A DNA stretch of 64,000 nt from Candidatus Sulfopaludibacter sp. SbA3. GTDB taxonomy: Bacteria; Acidobacteriota; Terriglobia; Bryobacterales; Bryobacteraceae. The stretch spans positions 1-64,000 of the forward strand of contig CAMDED010000001.1 of the NCBI GenBank assembly GCA_945893365.1. Reading direction: 5' to 3'. Below, in pieces: positions 1 through 12,925 of the stretch. Within the stretch, counting starts at the first letter, position 1. Each line of letters opens with the position of its first letter. The position numbers and the translations under genes were made by a program. The notes below the pieces were generated by a model that worked only from the letters and a program-made list of their open reading frames with translations, was not told the origin of the DNA and did no database searches.

Positions 1-93
1 ACCATTTGGGTGACCTCCTTGGGGCCGGTTTCGCGAAGCCATCACTTCGCAAACTTCTGTTGTACCCCAATATCCACGGGGTCCCCAAATGGT
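1..93. repeat. Nested inverted repeat downstream of the SGNH gene
   Basis: The ten bases at 1-10 are matched in reverse complement at 84-93, and a second hairpin (GCGAAG at 33-38 with CTTCGC at 45-50) sits inside. It lies just beyond the stop of the minus-strand gene ending at 111. It could help terminate that transcript or be the edge of an older insertion; the window edge cuts off any wider structure. Confidence 0.3.
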
Positions 94-110
94 TCGCTAG
101 CCTTCCGCCC

Positions 111-848
111 TCATGCCCAATGCCGCCGGGGCGCATAACTCAGGTAGTAGCGCGTCTGCATATAGTTGTAGTGCACGTACGTCCAGAGATCATTGAAATA
201 GAGGTAGCCGTCTAACAGCATTCCCAAACGGGTCTGCTCAATCTGATTTCGCTCTTTATCTTTCCTTCCATTGTAGCCTTTAAGTACGTGGGCCAGGCGC
301 TCCCGGGTTCGAGTTACGATCGAGTGGTTGAGCATGTCTTTGTAATAGGCGTCCCAAAACATGTGCTTGTACCAAAGCATTCCGTCGGCGGGGTCGAGGG
401 GAAAATCGGTATCCGTCAGCAGCAGTTTGCGTTTATACTCGTTTCCCACGATTTCCAAGGCGACAGAGGCGTAACCGGCAAAACCACCGGCCGGCACCGC
501 GAGATTCACAACACAGTAGCCAGGGCCAAGCTCCTGGTTCAGGCGCTTTGTCCACAAGTAACGTACGGGTTGGCCTGCGCCGAACATAACAGAACTGCCT
601 CCGACAAGTACCAAGACCTGTTCTTTTTTGCACTGAGATTCGATCACGGCCTTCATCTGGGAGGCGGTCGGGAAGAACGTAGGATCCAGCTGGTGCCCGC
701 CGCCAAAGCGAAGGAAGTTTCGATAGTAGCCTGTTCGCGCGATATGCCGGCCAAGGACACTGCATACCAGAAGCCCGCAGAGGACGCCGAGGCAAAACAC
801 TTTTGGCCAGGAGAAGCGAGTCAACCAGGCACCGGTCGTTTTATTCAT
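111..848 (-). CDS. SGNH-hydrolase-like membrane-anchored protein
   Basis: A 245-residue protein with one N-terminal transmembrane or signal-anchor segment (about residues 14-34) followed by an extracytoplasmic domain. A GGSSVMFG motif after a hydrophobic strand resembles the nucleophile block of SGNH/GDSL esterases, and a later VNLAVPAGG stretch fits the second block. The ATG lies inside the end of the upstream MBOAT gene (8-nt overlap), so the two are translationally coupled. MBOAT O-acyltransferases of the AlgI/DltB kind often work with an exported SGNH-fold partner that moves the acyl group onto a glycan, which is the most likely role. It is short for that family, and the catalytic Asp-His pair near the C-terminus was not identified, so activity is uncertain. 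Confidence 0.5.
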   Translation of the reverse strand: MNKTTGAWLTRFSWPKVFCLGVLCGLLVCSVLGRHIARTGYYRNFLRFGGGHQLDPTFFPTASQMKAVIESQCKKEQVLVLVGGSSVMFGAGQPVRYLWTKRLNQELGPGYCVVNLAVPAGGFAGYASVALEIVGNEYKRKLLLTDTDFPLDPADGMLWYKHMFWDAYYKDMLNHSIVTRTRERLAHVLKGYNGRKDKERNQIEQTRLGMLLDGYLYFNDLWTYVHYNYMQTRYYLSYAPRRHWA

Positions 849-2043
849 TGAAAAGTCCCACTAGCAAGGCCAAAGCTTGACGTGGAGGGTAGAAAAACAG
901 CAACCAGCCCGCCCAGACGAAAAACGTGGTCAGCGCCCATTTTATCGCAATCAATGAGAGTCGTACCTCGGTAGCAGTCCATATTCGGACGGTCCTCCAC
1001 GGCCACGGTATAGACGTGAACAACCGATGCGCGATCATACCTATGCCGTGGTACAAACCCCACAAAACGAAGTTCCAGGCGGCGCCGTGCCACAGCCCGC
1101 AGAGCGTAAACGCGAGCAGAAGATTGAAGCTTTGGCGAATCTTCCCGCCAGTCCAATTTCCCCCAAGAGGGTAGAATAGATAGTCGCGGATCCAGGTGCT
1201 GAGCGAGATATGCCATCGGCGCCAGAACTCGGTTATGTTCGTGGATATATACGGCCAGCGAAAGTTCTCCGGAACGACAATGCCCATCATTCGAGCTACG
1301 CCGATTGCCATATCGCTGTAGCCGCTGAAATCAAAGTAGACTCTAAAAGCAATGCCGGCGAAAATAATCCATCGTGTGAGCAGCGTCTGACTGGAAAAGG
1401 ACGGCACAACGGCCGCAAGATAAAATGATATGTTGTCAGCTACAAACTTTTTTGCGAAGCCGCTGGCGATGCGCAGAAGCCCCTGTTGGAGATCGCCGGC
1501 CGCTGCCATTTTCGCAGACAGCGACTTGTTGAGCGCCGGAAGAAACTGCTCGTAGCGCTTGATCGGTCCTGCAACAAGAGTCGGGAAGAACATTCCAAAG
1601 TTCAGAAAATCAAGGGGATTTTCGATTGGTTTCGATCCAGCCTTCACGTCAGCGAGGTAATGCACGAATTCAAACACGAAGAAGCTGATGCCGAGAGGGA
1701 CGACTACGGGAACGAGGCGAGCGGGGGAATAAGATTGGAGAGAGGGGATCGCGTGCGCCAGATTATGCATCACGAAAGCAGTGTATTTGTAGAAGAGTAG
1801 GGTGCAAATCGACAATCCGAGTCCCACGTAAATATAGATGTTCCGTTTTGCTCTGCCGCACAAAAAAGCGATGAGAGCCAGGATCACGATTGGCGCGAGG
1901 CTGGCGAGGCCCGCAAAATGCACGTAGAACACGACGTTGGCAGCGGCTAAGAGGAGAGATCGCCCAAGGCGTGAGGGGAACGCCCAGTAAATAATACAAA
2001 ACGCGACAACAAAAAACAGAAACCAGAACGTCGTGAATATCAT
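841..2043 (-). CDS. MBOAT family O-acyltransferase (AlgI/DltB-like)
   Basis: A 400-residue polytopic membrane protein with about ten hydrophobic segments. It carries the MBOAT hallmarks: a PTLVAGPIKRYEQF block mid-protein, the WRRWHISLSTWIRDY block, and LCGLWHGAAWNF with the presumed catalytic His. The N-terminus matches the usual AlgI start, supporting ATG at 2043. These proteins transfer acyl groups across the inner membrane to extracellular polysaccharide or wall polymers. It is somewhat shorter than typical AlgI (about 470-520 residues). It is followed by, and overlaps, the SGNH-like gene, forming a two-gene glycan-modification unit. The acceptor glycan cannot be told from sequence. Confidence 0.85.
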   Translation of the reverse strand: MIFTTFWFLFFVVAFCIIYWAFPSRLGRSLLLAAANVVFYVHFAGLASLAPIVILALIAFLCGRAKRNIYIYVGLGLSICTLLFYKYTAFVMHNLAHAIPSLQSYSPARLVPVVVPLGISFFVFEFVHYLADVKAGSKPIENPLDFLNFGMFFPTLVAGPIKRYEQFLPALNKSLSAKMAAAGDLQQGLLRIASGFAKKFVADNISFYLAAVVPSFSSQTLLTRWIIFAGIAFRVYFDFSGYSDMAIGVARMMGIVVPENFRWPYISTNITEFWRRWHISLSTWIRDYLFYPLGGNWTGGKIRQSFNLLLAFTLCGLWHGAAWNFVLWGLYHGIGMIAHRLFTSIPWPWRTVRIWTATEVRLSLIAIKWALTTFFVWAGWLLFFYPPRQALALLVGLFNE

Positions 2044-2203
2044 AGTAAGCAGTCGGGCAGGGATGACGCGATGGCAACCAGAGGATGGTAGCGCCCGCCG
2101 CTCAGGAAGTCAAGCAAAAAAGGGTAACAATCCACAATCAGGCTGATTTCGCCAACTGGCCCCAGGGATTCGCCGCCTGCGTCAGGGCCCCTACACGAAA
2201 CCC

Positions 2204-2505
2204 CTACACGTCCAGATTCTTCACGTCGAGCGCATTCTCTTCGATGAACTTGCGCCGGCTCTCTACATTCTCTCCCATCAAGGTGGAGAAAATCTCTTCG
2301 CTCTCGACGGCGTCTGCCAAACGCACCTGCAGCAGCGTGCGCTTCTCGGGGCTCATCGTAGTCTCGGCGAGTTGCTCGGCGTTCATCTCGCCCAGCCCTT
2401 TGTAACGCTGTACCGACGCGTCTTTCTTGCCCTCGTTCTTCACGTGGGGCGAGCAGTTAGCGCCAGCTCGCAAGCTTGTCCCGGTGCTCGTGTTTCGCCA
2501 CCACG
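2204..2505 (-). pseudogene. Duplicated 3' end of gyrB (decayed fragment)
   Basis: About 302 bp match the last 301 bp of the intact gyrB (5581-5881). By eye there are about 13 substitutions and one single-base indel, roughly 95% identity. The fragment keeps the true gyrB stop and the final 80 or so codons, including the [15 protein letters not shown] block. An extra base near 2444 breaks the frame, and homology stops abruptly at about 2505. No start codon or upstream gyrB part is present, so it is a relic. It sits in the same orientation as gyrB, so the two copies form a long direct repeat bracketing 2506-5580. Confidence 0.92.
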
Positions 2506-2549
2506 GTTGCCGACCGGGTTCCCTGCCGTGCAGACTCGACTGAGGAATC

Positions 2550-3473
2550 ATGCGTTGCTTTGTGACAGGTGGTGGCGGCTTCATTGGCTCTCGCGCCGTA
2601 AGGCAGATGGTAACCGAGGGATGGGAGATCGCCGTTCTCGTCAAGCCCGGCGAATCGTTGTGGCGCATCGAGGATATTCAGAGCCGTCTCGAATTCTTGG
2701 AAGCGGAACTATCGTCGGGCGATGCCCTCGGCGAGTTCCTGCGGTCGTGGCATCCGGAGTCCTGTCTGCACTGCGCTTGGCATGCAGAACCCGGAAAGTA
2801 TTTGGGATCGGCGAAAAACATCGATTGTCTGAAAGACAGTATCGGGCTGTTGGAGAATCTGATCGCCGCCGGATGCAAGAACGTAGTAATGGCGGGAAGT
2901 TGTTTCGAGTACGACACCGCTGCCGGGTTCCTGAAAGAGGACGGCCCGCTTCGTCCCTCCACGCTTTACGGGGCGGCCAAGCTGGCCACGAGCCTCGTTG
3001 CGGAAAAACTCGCGGCGCAGGGGGGCGTGAGGTTCGCCTGGGCGCGCATGTTTTACCTGTTCGGACAGGACGAAGACCGGCGGCGCATGGTACCGGCGGC
3101 AATTTTGGCATTACTCGACGGCCGGGAGTTCCCAGCCACCGCTGGCGATCAGGTACGGGATTATATGCACGTGGACGACGCGGCTTTGGGCCTGTTGACT
3201 TTGTTGCGCCAGACCGCTTCCGGAATATACAATGTCTGCTCTACAGAGCCGGTGACGGTTCGTCGCATCCTGCAGACAATTGGGGAGGAAATCGGAAGGC
3301 CCGGCTTGATTCGATTCGGCTCGATGCCATACCGGCAGTGGGATCCGCCGTTTATTTGCGGCGATTCATCGCGGTTGCGGGAGTTGGGGTGGCGTCCGCA
3401 GTACGAATTGCCTGAGGCCGTGCGGCTGACGATTGAGCATTGGCGCACGCGAAGCAGACCGGGAGGAGACTGA
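2550..3473 (+). CDS. NAD-dependent epimerase/dehydratase (extended SDR)
   Basis: A 307-residue extended short-chain dehydrogenase/reductase. The Rossmann nucleotide-binding motif TGGGGFIGS lies at residues 6-14, and the catalytic Tyr140-x3-Lys144 pair is in [10 protein letters not shown]-terminal substrate domain contains [10 protein letters not shown], typical of nucleotide-sugar epimerases and dehydratases. It probably changes the sugar part of an NDP-sugar used for glycan or secondary-metabolite decoration. It starts only 45 nt past the gyrB relic and is followed 20 nt later by a CmcI-type gene on the same strand. The exact substrate cannot be assigned. Confidence 0.85.
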   Translation: MRCFVTGGGGFIGSRAVRQMVTEGWEIAVLVKPGESLWRIEDIQSRLEFLEAELSSGDALGEFLRSWHPESCLHCAWHAEPGKYLGSAKNIDCLKDSIGLLENLIAAGCKNVVMAGSCFEYDTAAGFLKEDGPLRPSTLYGAAKLATSLVAEKLAAQGGVRFAWARMFYLFGQDEDRRRMVPAAILALLDGREFPATAGDQVRDYMHVDDAALGLLTLLRQTASGIYNVCSTEPVTVRRILQTIGEEIGRPGLIRFGSMPYRQWDPPFICGDSSRLRELGWRPQYELPEAVRLTIEHWRTRSRPGGD

Positions 3474-3493
3474 GTTGAGTAAGTTGAGGAAGA

Positions 3494-4258
3494 ATGATCA
3501 GCACGCTTGACACAACCGCCCAGACCCTCGCGGTCGAGCGCGACGGCCAGAAGAGCCGATTCCCCCTTTTTTCGAAGGAAGCCTTCGATCTGATTAGCCA
3601 CGAGTGGCTTCGTGTGGGCTGGAACCAGAAATACTCCTACACGTTTACGTGGCTGGGACGCCCCGTCATCCAACTCCCCGAGGATCTCGTTCGCATCCAG
3701 GAGGCGGTCTACCGCGTGAAGCCAGACGTAATCGTCGAGACCGGCGTGGCGCACGGAGGCACGCTCATTTTCTACGCCGGCCTCTGCAGGGCGATGGGAC
3801 GCGGACGCGTTATAGGTATCGACGTAGAAGTCTCGCCACGCAACCGTCTCGCGATCGAGAACCACGAGCTCTCTTCCTACATTACCTTGGTGATCGGCGA
3901 CGCGATCGCTCCGGAGACAATCGCCAAGGTCCACGGCCTTGTGCAAACCGAAGAGCGGGCGCTGGTGATCCTCGACTCTTGCCACACGAAGAGCCATGTT
4001 CTCGGTGAGCTCGATGCCTATCACGACCTGGTGAAGCCCGGTTCTTACATCGTGGCCACCGACGGCATCATGCAGTTCCTCGCCGACGTTCCCAGAGGCC
4101 ATGCGGCATGGGAATGGGACAATCCCTCCGCCGCGGCGGCGGACTTCGCGGCGGTGCATTCCGAGTTCGCGCTTGAACAGCCGGCAAGGCCCTTCAACGA
4201 GGGGGAAGTATCCAACAACGTCACGTACTGGCCAGGCGCATGGTTGCGGCGCTTGTGA
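3494..4258 (+). CDS. CmcI-like cephalosporin hydroxylase family methyltransferase
   Basis: A 254-residue protein with the CmcI family layout: an N-terminal helical part, then a SAM-binding Rossmann core. The block VIVETGVAHGGTLIFYAGL (around residues 80-98) is the glycine-rich motif, followed by GRVIGIDVEV and an acidic LVILDSCHTKSHV stretch that resembles the metal/catalytic region. Despite the family name, most bacterial members are thought to be sugar or lipid O-methyltransferases in glycan clusters. That fits its position between an NDP-sugar epimerase and a TylF-type gene. The ATG at 3494 is preceded by a purine-rich GAGGAAG. The substrate is unknown. Confidence 0.8.
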   Translation: MISTLDTTAQTLAVERDGQKSRFPLFSKEAFDLISHEWLRVGWNQKYSYTFTWLGRPVIQLPEDLVRIQEAVYRVKPDVIVETGVAHGGTLIFYAGLCRAMGRGRVIGIDVEVSPRNRLAIENHELSSYITLVIGDAIAPETIAKVHGLVQTEERALVILDSCHTKSHVLGELDAYHDLVKPGSYIVATDGIMQFLADVPRGHAAWEWDNPSAAAADFAAVHSEFALEQPARPFNEGEVSNNVTYWPGAWLRRL

Positions 4259-4662
4259 ACCGCGACAAACTGAATCTATGTTTCGAGTCCCCATGAATCG
4301 GTATCGCGAGATCCATCCAGAAGCGTGTCGAAATGAAAACGCAGTAACATCGCGGCGGCTTTTTTGGTGACTTTGGCCGTGAGTCGGCGAGTCACGAATG
4401 TGATCTTCTGTTTTGGGGCTCGGGAGGGGCCTCCAGTCTAGATGACCCAACCGATGCCCTTCGGTCATATTTCAAGTCACTCAATTCGGGAGAGAGACCT
4501 ACTCTTGACAATGTGATATGATTGCTTTCGAATTGAATTGAGGATTAGACATGAGAACATTTCAAATGCAAGGAGCCTCGCACATTCTTTGTATGCGGCA
4601 CCAACCAACAGACTCCTAACATTCCGTACCTATCGACAACTCGGCAAGGAGGATTCGTCTGT
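4259..4662. other. Gene-free stretch before the TylF pseudogene
   Basis: No gene was recognised. A TTGACA at 4505-4510 is the best -35-like hexamer, but a -10 at the right distance is poor. A 22-codon reading frame at 4551-4619 has a plausible ribosome site but no recognisable product. The stretch is more A+T-rich than its surroundings, in line with an imported segment. Confidence 0.4.
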
Positions 4663-5437
4663 ATGAATCGTGTGCTTCTGAATCGGCTAGGGAGCTCTCT
4701 CCTGCCACAGCGCCTTAGCGCCTTGAAAGTATTGGTCCGGCCAACCTACATTACGGACGGAATCATCACGTCTCATATCTGCCATTTCATGAATGACCCC
4801 AAATTCCAAACTTCGTACGCCCTCGGCGAGGCACTGGGGGGTTGGGAGTTTGAGCCGATCCACTGGAGGGCTTACGTGTGCTGCTGGGCGGCGGCCAAGG
4901 CTGCTACACTCGACGGCGACTTCGTGGAATGCGGGGTATGGCGAGGCTCTCTGACACGGTCATTACGCATTACATTGATTTTGCACGCCTGCCAAAGACG
5001 TTTTACCTCCTCGATACATTCGAGGGTATCGATGCCAGCCTCCTCAGTTCCGAGGAGGCGGCTGGTGATGTCAAAGCGCTAAATAGCGTCTGCTATAGAA
5101 CCGGAGTTGCAGCCAACGCGGTCGCATCTGTGCAGCAGACGTTTGCAGATTTCCCCAATGTTAAACTCATCAAGGGGTCAGTCCCTCAGTCGCTGTCGTC
5201 GGTACCGGCAACAAAGGTGGCATATTTGAGCATCGACATGAACAATGCGACGCCTGAAATCGCAGCGGCAGAGTTTTTCTGGCCCAAGATGGTTAGCGGC
5301 GGCATTATCGTTCTGGACGACTACGCGTACTCGGACAGTACCGGCAACAGCGAATTGCGTTCGACAAGTTCGCCGCTGCGCATGGAGAGAGGGTATTAAA
5401 TCTACCTACGGGGCAAGGATTAATCTTTAAGCCGTGA
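4663..5437 (+). pseudogene. TylF/MycF-type O-methyltransferase, frameshifted twice
   Basis: Three consecutive reading frames give one continuous TylF-family protein. The first (from ATG 4663) ends its match at DGDFVECGVWRG. The frame then drops by one base near 4945-4951 and continues through TFYLLDTFEGID and GGIIVLDDYAYS. It drops again near 5350-5362 and finishes with LNLPTGQGLIFKP before TGA at 5435-5437. Both shifts look like single-base losses. TylF-type enzymes methylate sugar hydroxyls using SAM and a divalent metal. As read the gene cannot make a full protein; sequencing error in both places is possible but less likely. It closes the small glycan-modification cluster and converges on gyrB. 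Confidence 0.85.
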
Positions 5438-5580
5438 CGAAGAAAGCGGCTATGTTGCTGCGCGTCGAAGCACCGGAAGAAGGGGAAAGAAGTTGACGGA
5501 GGGGCTCGCGCACCGACTGGCCGCAAGGACTCAGTCCGTTGAGCTGCTCTTCTTCGAAGGGGCTACGGCGCGTAAAAGCG

Positions 5581-9140
<3,560 letters not shown>

Positions 9141-9552
9141 TGGTTAGGCTCCTGTTTCTACCGATGAGATAAATATCAATACAGAGATAGAACCGTATTC
9201 ATAGGGCATGTTAATATCTGGAAAAGCGCCTAAACCGTTCACGAACATGCTATTTCCCGCCGAAGCGTCGTGTGGAAAAACATCCGCTTCGATGTGCGAA
9301 ACCGGTACAATCCCGATTTCTCCGATAGAGTGCACAGGAGTTCGGTGGACCCTTTGTGCACAAGCATCTTAAAGCGTTCTCCATGAATGAGTTGCGCTGT
9401 GCTATTTCCTGTTCAAATGCGAAGGTGACCGAACTCTCTATTCTACCACGATGCGGAGGTGCCCCATTCGATCAGGATGCGATGCCGTTTAGCGTCTTTC
9501 ACGCCCGGTATCGAAATCTTCGACCAGGGAGGTGTTAAAAACCAGATCAACA
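9141..9552. other. dnaA-dnaN intergenic region
   Basis: A gene-free 412 bp between dnaA and dnaN, in many bacteria a place for origin elements. One DnaA-box-like TGTGGAAAA is seen at 9271-9279 and an A+T-rich patch at about 9165-9215. Only one convincing box is visible, so it may only hold the dnaN promoter or an accessory part of the origin. Confidence 0.4.
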
Positions 9553-10869
9553 CTATTGTAATGAGTCGAGTAGCCTGTGGATGAGCCTGTTGATTTCGGT
9601 GTTCGTCTGCTTCATCTCAGCCACCCGGTGAATGGAGTGAATCACCGTCGTGTGATGCTTCCCTCCAAAGGCGCGGCCGATTTCAGGGAGCGACGCCGCG
9701 GTGAGCTCCTTTACCAGGTACATCGCCACCTGCCGTGGTTCCACAATCGTCTTTCGATTGCTTTTTTCCTTGAGTTGCGCCTGCCTGATGTTGTAGTGGT
9801 CGGCGACAGCTTTTTGGATCGCGTCGATCGTAACTCTGCGTTCCGGCGCCTGGGACAGGTGTTTAAGCACCTGATGAGCCATTTGAAGCGTGATTGGCGC
9901 GTCGGTTAGCGACGAAAAGGCAATCAGCTTGATCAACGCCCCTTCCAACTCCCTTACGTTGCCCTTCGTTCGGGTCGCGATAAACGCGCGGACCTCTTCC
10001 GGCAGCTGGACGCCTTCGATTCCGGCCTTTTTGTCGAGGATGGCCATCTTGGTTTCGAGGTCCGGGGGCTGCATGTCCACCATCAGGCCCCATTCGAAGC
10101 GCGAACGCAGCCGCTCCACAAGGCCCGGGATTTCCTTCGGCGACGAATCGCTTGAAATCACGATCTGCTTCTGATGGTCGAACAGGTCGTTGAAGGTGTG
10201 GAAGAACTCCTCCTGCGTGCGCTCCTTATTCCCTAAAACCTGAATATCGTCCACAAGCAGGACGTCGGCGGAACGATAGTGCTGATGGAACTGAGTCATC
10301 CGCTCGGAGCGGATGCAGGCGATCATCTCGTTCATGAAGCGTTCGCTGGACGTGTAGACGATCTTCATGCCGCTGTAGTTCTCGATTAGCGATCGGCCGA
10401 TCGCGTGCATCAGATGGGTCTTGCCAATGCCGACACCGCCGTAGAGGAAGAGAGGATTATAGCTGCGAGAGGGAGTGGTGGCCACCGATCTAGCCGCGGC
10501 GTGGGCGAACTGATTGCACGCGCCTACGACGAAAGTGTCGAAGCTGAACTTGGGATTCAGTTGCGTGACGGGAGACGCGAATTCCGGTTCCCGCGGCGCC
10601 GCGTCCCCACCTGGCGCGGACTGAGACCTATTGTTCGTGTAGCTTGACAACTCGTAAGCGATCGCCGTAAGACCCGCCCCCCGCACCAGGGAGTTAATCG
10701 AGCCGGCGTACTCGGATTCAAGCCAGTTTCTCGTCTCTTCGTCCGGCACGGATACCCAAAGAACTCTTCGCTCGATGCGGATGAAGCGAGTATGCTGAAC
10801 CCAGTTCTGAAAGCTTTCGGCGCTCAGTTTAGATTCGAGCTGTATCTTGATCTCGTCCCAAGCATTCAT
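9553..10869 (-). CDS. dnaA: Chromosomal replication initiator DnaA
   Basis: A 438-residue initiator. Domain I starts at MNAWDEIKIQLESKLS. The AAA+ core has Walker A GGVGIGKT (about residues 144-151) and Walker B LLVDDIQVL. Domain IV carries the DNA-binding signature KHHTTVIHSIHR near the C-terminus. The ATG at 10869 matches the family start; the frame is open further upstream to a GTG at 10923, but that would run through DnaA-box-like sequence. DnaA-ATP binds 9-mer boxes and melts the origin. It is first in the dnaA-dnaN-gyrB set. Confidence 0.97.
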   Translation of the reverse strand: MNAWDEIKIQLESKLSAESFQNWVQHTRFIRIERRVLWVSVPDEETRNWLESEYAGSINSLVRGAGLTAIAYELSSYTNNRSQSAPGGDAAPREPEFASPVTQLNPKFSFDTFVVGACNQFAHAAARSVATTPSRSYNPLFLYGGVGIGKTHLMHAIGRSLIENYSGMKIVYTSSERFMNEMIACIRSERMTQFHQHYRSADVLLVDDIQVLGNKERTQEEFFHTFNDLFDHQKQIVISSDSSPKEIPGLVERLRSRFEWGLMVDMQPPDLETKMAILDKKAGIEGVQLPEEVRAFIATRTKGNVRELEGALIKLIAFSSLTDAPITLQMAHQVLKHLSQAPERRVTIDAIQKAVADHYNIRQAQLKEKSNRKTIVEPRQVAMYLVKELTAASLPEIGRAFGGKHHTTVIHSIHRVAEMKQTNTEINRLIHRLLDSLQ

Positions 10870-11173
10870 TGAGGTCTCGCAAATACACACTTCGAGGGCA
10901 GAAATTCCACAAGTTTTCCACACTTGTGGAAAATTGAGCGAAACCGGCTCAAAAATCCAGCCGTTATCAACGGGGGGATGTTTCCGTAGCTCTGAAGGAT
11001 TGTTACGAACGAATCCGAAAGCAGTGTCCAGTCTACCACATCTGCCGCGAGCGGTATTAGAAATCTGGAAGCTTTCGATTCATGGATTTACAGGATCCCG
11101 GCAAGTTGAGAGAACCCCGAAAAGGGGTGCAAAACCAGACTGCGAAATCTGTAACCGACTGGAAAATCGCGTG
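10870..11173. other. dnaA upstream region, candidate oriC/autoregulatory site
   Basis: A 304-bp gene-free stretch next to the dnaA start. It holds an inverted pair of DnaA-box-like 9-mers, TTTTCCACA at 10914-10922 and TGTGGAAAA at 10925-10933, with a partial TTCCACAAG just before them. TTATCAACG at 10964-10972 matches TTATCCACA at seven of nine positions. The cluster can serve as origin, as the DnaA autoregulation site, or both. The remainder toward 11173 shows nothing recognisable. Confidence 0.6.
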
Positions 11174-11800
11174 TTAGCCTTCGGCTTTTCCTACCACCGT
11201 CACCGCAATGGGGGATTCGCCGATTTTCACATGCAGGACCCAGTCGTGATCGCCCTCTTTGGCAAACGCCGGAAATTTCTCGGCCGAAGACGAGGTGATG
11301 CTCAAGATCGCCGGGTGAGCGGCGCCGGACGCCTTTCGGCTCATCGGCATCAGGTCATCGAAGCTTGGAGTGGAATTGGCAACTTTGTCCTCGGCCGCGG
11401 GTACGAGTACCGCGAAATCGCGTTGTGGTGAAACTCCGAGGTGGTCGCCGTTCATCGGGTGGAGGCTGTAGCGCAGAGTGTAAACTCCGGCTGCCAGACT
11501 CTGTCCCCGCCGGTCGGAACCCTTCTCGGGAAAACGGATCGCCCCGATAATCGCGCCATGCGGCAAGGTCGCAAACGTCTGTCCCTCTTCCGCCGATTTG
11601 GGACCGGACGGTAACGATGAACGGAACCAGAGCTCACAAACCGCCTTGCCGTTCGCCGCTAACACTCGCGTGCCTTCCTTCTGCATGAGCGCCGTTATCT
11701 CCGGAGCCAACTCGCTTGGGGGAGGTCCGGCAGGCTCCATCTTGTATTGAGCCCACACGCTCCCGGCTGTGAGAAGAAGAATCGTCAGAGGTTTGTACAT
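11174..11800 (-). CDS. Exported protein of unknown function (DUF2911-like)
   Basis: A 208-residue protein with a clear signal peptide (MYKPLTILLLTAGSVWA) and a soluble, beta-rich remainder. The AGVYTLRYSLHP segment and a final strand-rich half resemble acidobacterial DUF2911-type exported proteins, but the match is weak. It is transcribed away from the response-regulator operon that begins 46 nt on the other side, so the two share a divergent promoter region. No catalytic motif is visible. Confidence 0.5.
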   Translation of the reverse strand: MYKPLTILLLTAGSVWAQYKMEPAGPPPSELAPEITALMQKEGTRVLAANGKAVCELWFRSSLPSGPKSAEEGQTFATLPHGAIIGAIRFPEKGSDRRGQSLAAGVYTLRYSLHPMNGDHLGVSPQRDFAVLVPAAEDKVANSTPSFDDLMPMSRKASGAAHPAILSITSSSAEKFPAFAKEGDHDWVLHVKIGESPIAVTVVGKAEG

Positions 11801-11845
11801 AAACTCCTTAAATCACTATTATAGAATGCACGGGGTGCGCCGCGG

Positions 11846-12520
11846 ATGCAAACGATTCTGGTTATAGACGACGACGAGAGCCTGCGCGACACCATTGGCG
11901 TCATGCTCGAGCGCGAGGGCTTCCGCGCCGTTCTGGTTGCGGACGGCAAGGAAGGCTACGAGAGAGCCCTGCTGCTCAAGCCGGATCTGGCGCTGGTCGA
12001 TCTGAGGCTGCCGGGCATGACCGGGACTGAGATTTGCCGCAGACTCCGCGCGACGGGCGCTTCCACTCCTATTATTGTGCTCAGCGCCATTGGAGATGAA
12101 GTGGACAAAGTGCTGCTCCTCGAGATTGGCGCGGACGACTACGTCGTGAAGCCCTTCGGCGTCCGCGAGCTGCTGGCGCGCATCCGGGCCTTGCTGCGGC
12201 GCGTGGCGCCCGACGCGCGCAAGGTGATCCACTTCGCCGAAACGGAAGTCGACCTGGAGAGGCGCATCGTTTGCCGCCGCGGTGAGGAAATCAAGGTCAC
12301 CCCAGCCGAATACAACCTTTTGACCTACTTCCTGAACAATCCCGACCGGGCTTTAACGCGCGACATGATCTTGAACTCCGTCTGGGGCTACGAATCGTTT
12401 CCCAACACGCGCACCGTGGATGCGCACGTGGTGAAGTTGAGGCAGAAACTCGAACCGGATCCGAATGCGCCCCGCCATTTTCTGACCGTGCACGGCGTGG
12501 GGTACAGATTCCTGCCGTGA
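11846..12520 (+). CDS. OmpR/PhoB-type response regulator
   Basis: A 224-residue two-domain regulator. The receiver has the acidic pocket (DDDE near the start), phospho-acceptor Asp52 in LVDLRLPGM, and the conserved Lys in VVKPFG. The C-terminal half is a winged-helix DNA-binding domain ending in RTVDAHVVKLRQKL and VHGVGYRFLP, as in PhoB/KdpE. It probably binds DNA when phosphorylated by the kinase at 14994. It is first in a tight five-gene operon: 9 nt to the next gene, then overlaps throughout. Confidence 0.93.
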   Translation: MQTILVIDDDESLRDTIGVMLEREGFRAVLVADGKEGYERALLLKPDLALVDLRLPGMTGTEICRRLRATGASTPIIVLSAIGDEVDKVLLLEIGADDYVVKPFGVRELLARIRALLRRVAPDARKVIHFAETEVDLERRIVCRRGEEIKVTPAEYNLLTYFLNNPDRALTRDMILNSVWGYESFPNTRTVDAHVVKLRQKLEPDPNAPRHFLTVHGVGYRFLP

Positions 12521-12529
12521 GAGGCGCCG

Positions 12530-12925
12530 ATGCGGAGAACCGTTCTCATCGTTGAGGATAGCGAGGTCTGGACCGCCGCTCTTCAAATCGCTCTCGAGGC
12601 TATCCCGGGCGTCGAAGCCGTCGTCGCCTCTTCCGCCGCGGAAGCCTTGCGCCTGTTTGATGCGCGCGTCTTCGCGGCGCTCGTTACCGATCTCAACATG
12701 CCGCGAATGGACGGTTTTGAGTTGATCGAACACCTGCGCGCCGGCGGCCGCCACGACGGCCTCCCGATCATCGTCATCAGCGGCGACACCGACCCTGAGA
12801 CTCCGCGGCGTCTGACGCAATTGGGCGTGAGCGCCTATTTTCCAAAGCCGTTTTCCCCCGCCCGCGTACGGGCCAGACTGGAGCAATTGCTCGATGCGAA
12901 CAAAAATATCGACGACCGCCCTTAG
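12530..12925 (+). CDS. Single-domain response regulator (receiver only)
   Basis: A 131-residue CheY-like receiver without an output domain. It shows the acidic pair EDSE, phospho-acceptor Asp54 in LVTDLNMPRMDG, the conserved Ser in VISGD and Lys in FPKPFS. Such proteins relay or drain phosphate, or act by protein contact. It sits between the OmpR-type regulator and the porin-like gene and overlaps the latter by 32 nt, which suggests translational coupling. A phosphorelay with the kinase at 14994 is possible but not shown. Confidence 0.88.
   Translation: MRRTVLIVEDSEVWTAALQIALEAIPGVEAVVASSAAEALRLFDARVFAALVTDLNMPRMDGFELIEHLRAGGRHDGLPIIVISGDTDPETPRRLTQLGVSAYFPKPFSPARVRARLEQLLDANKNIDDRP

Noticed and set aside
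3161-4468. 435-codon minus-strand open frame
   Set aside because: It lies antisense to the epimerase and CmcI-like genes, which have clear motifs. High-G+C genes often leave such open frames, and the antisense translation shows no domain.
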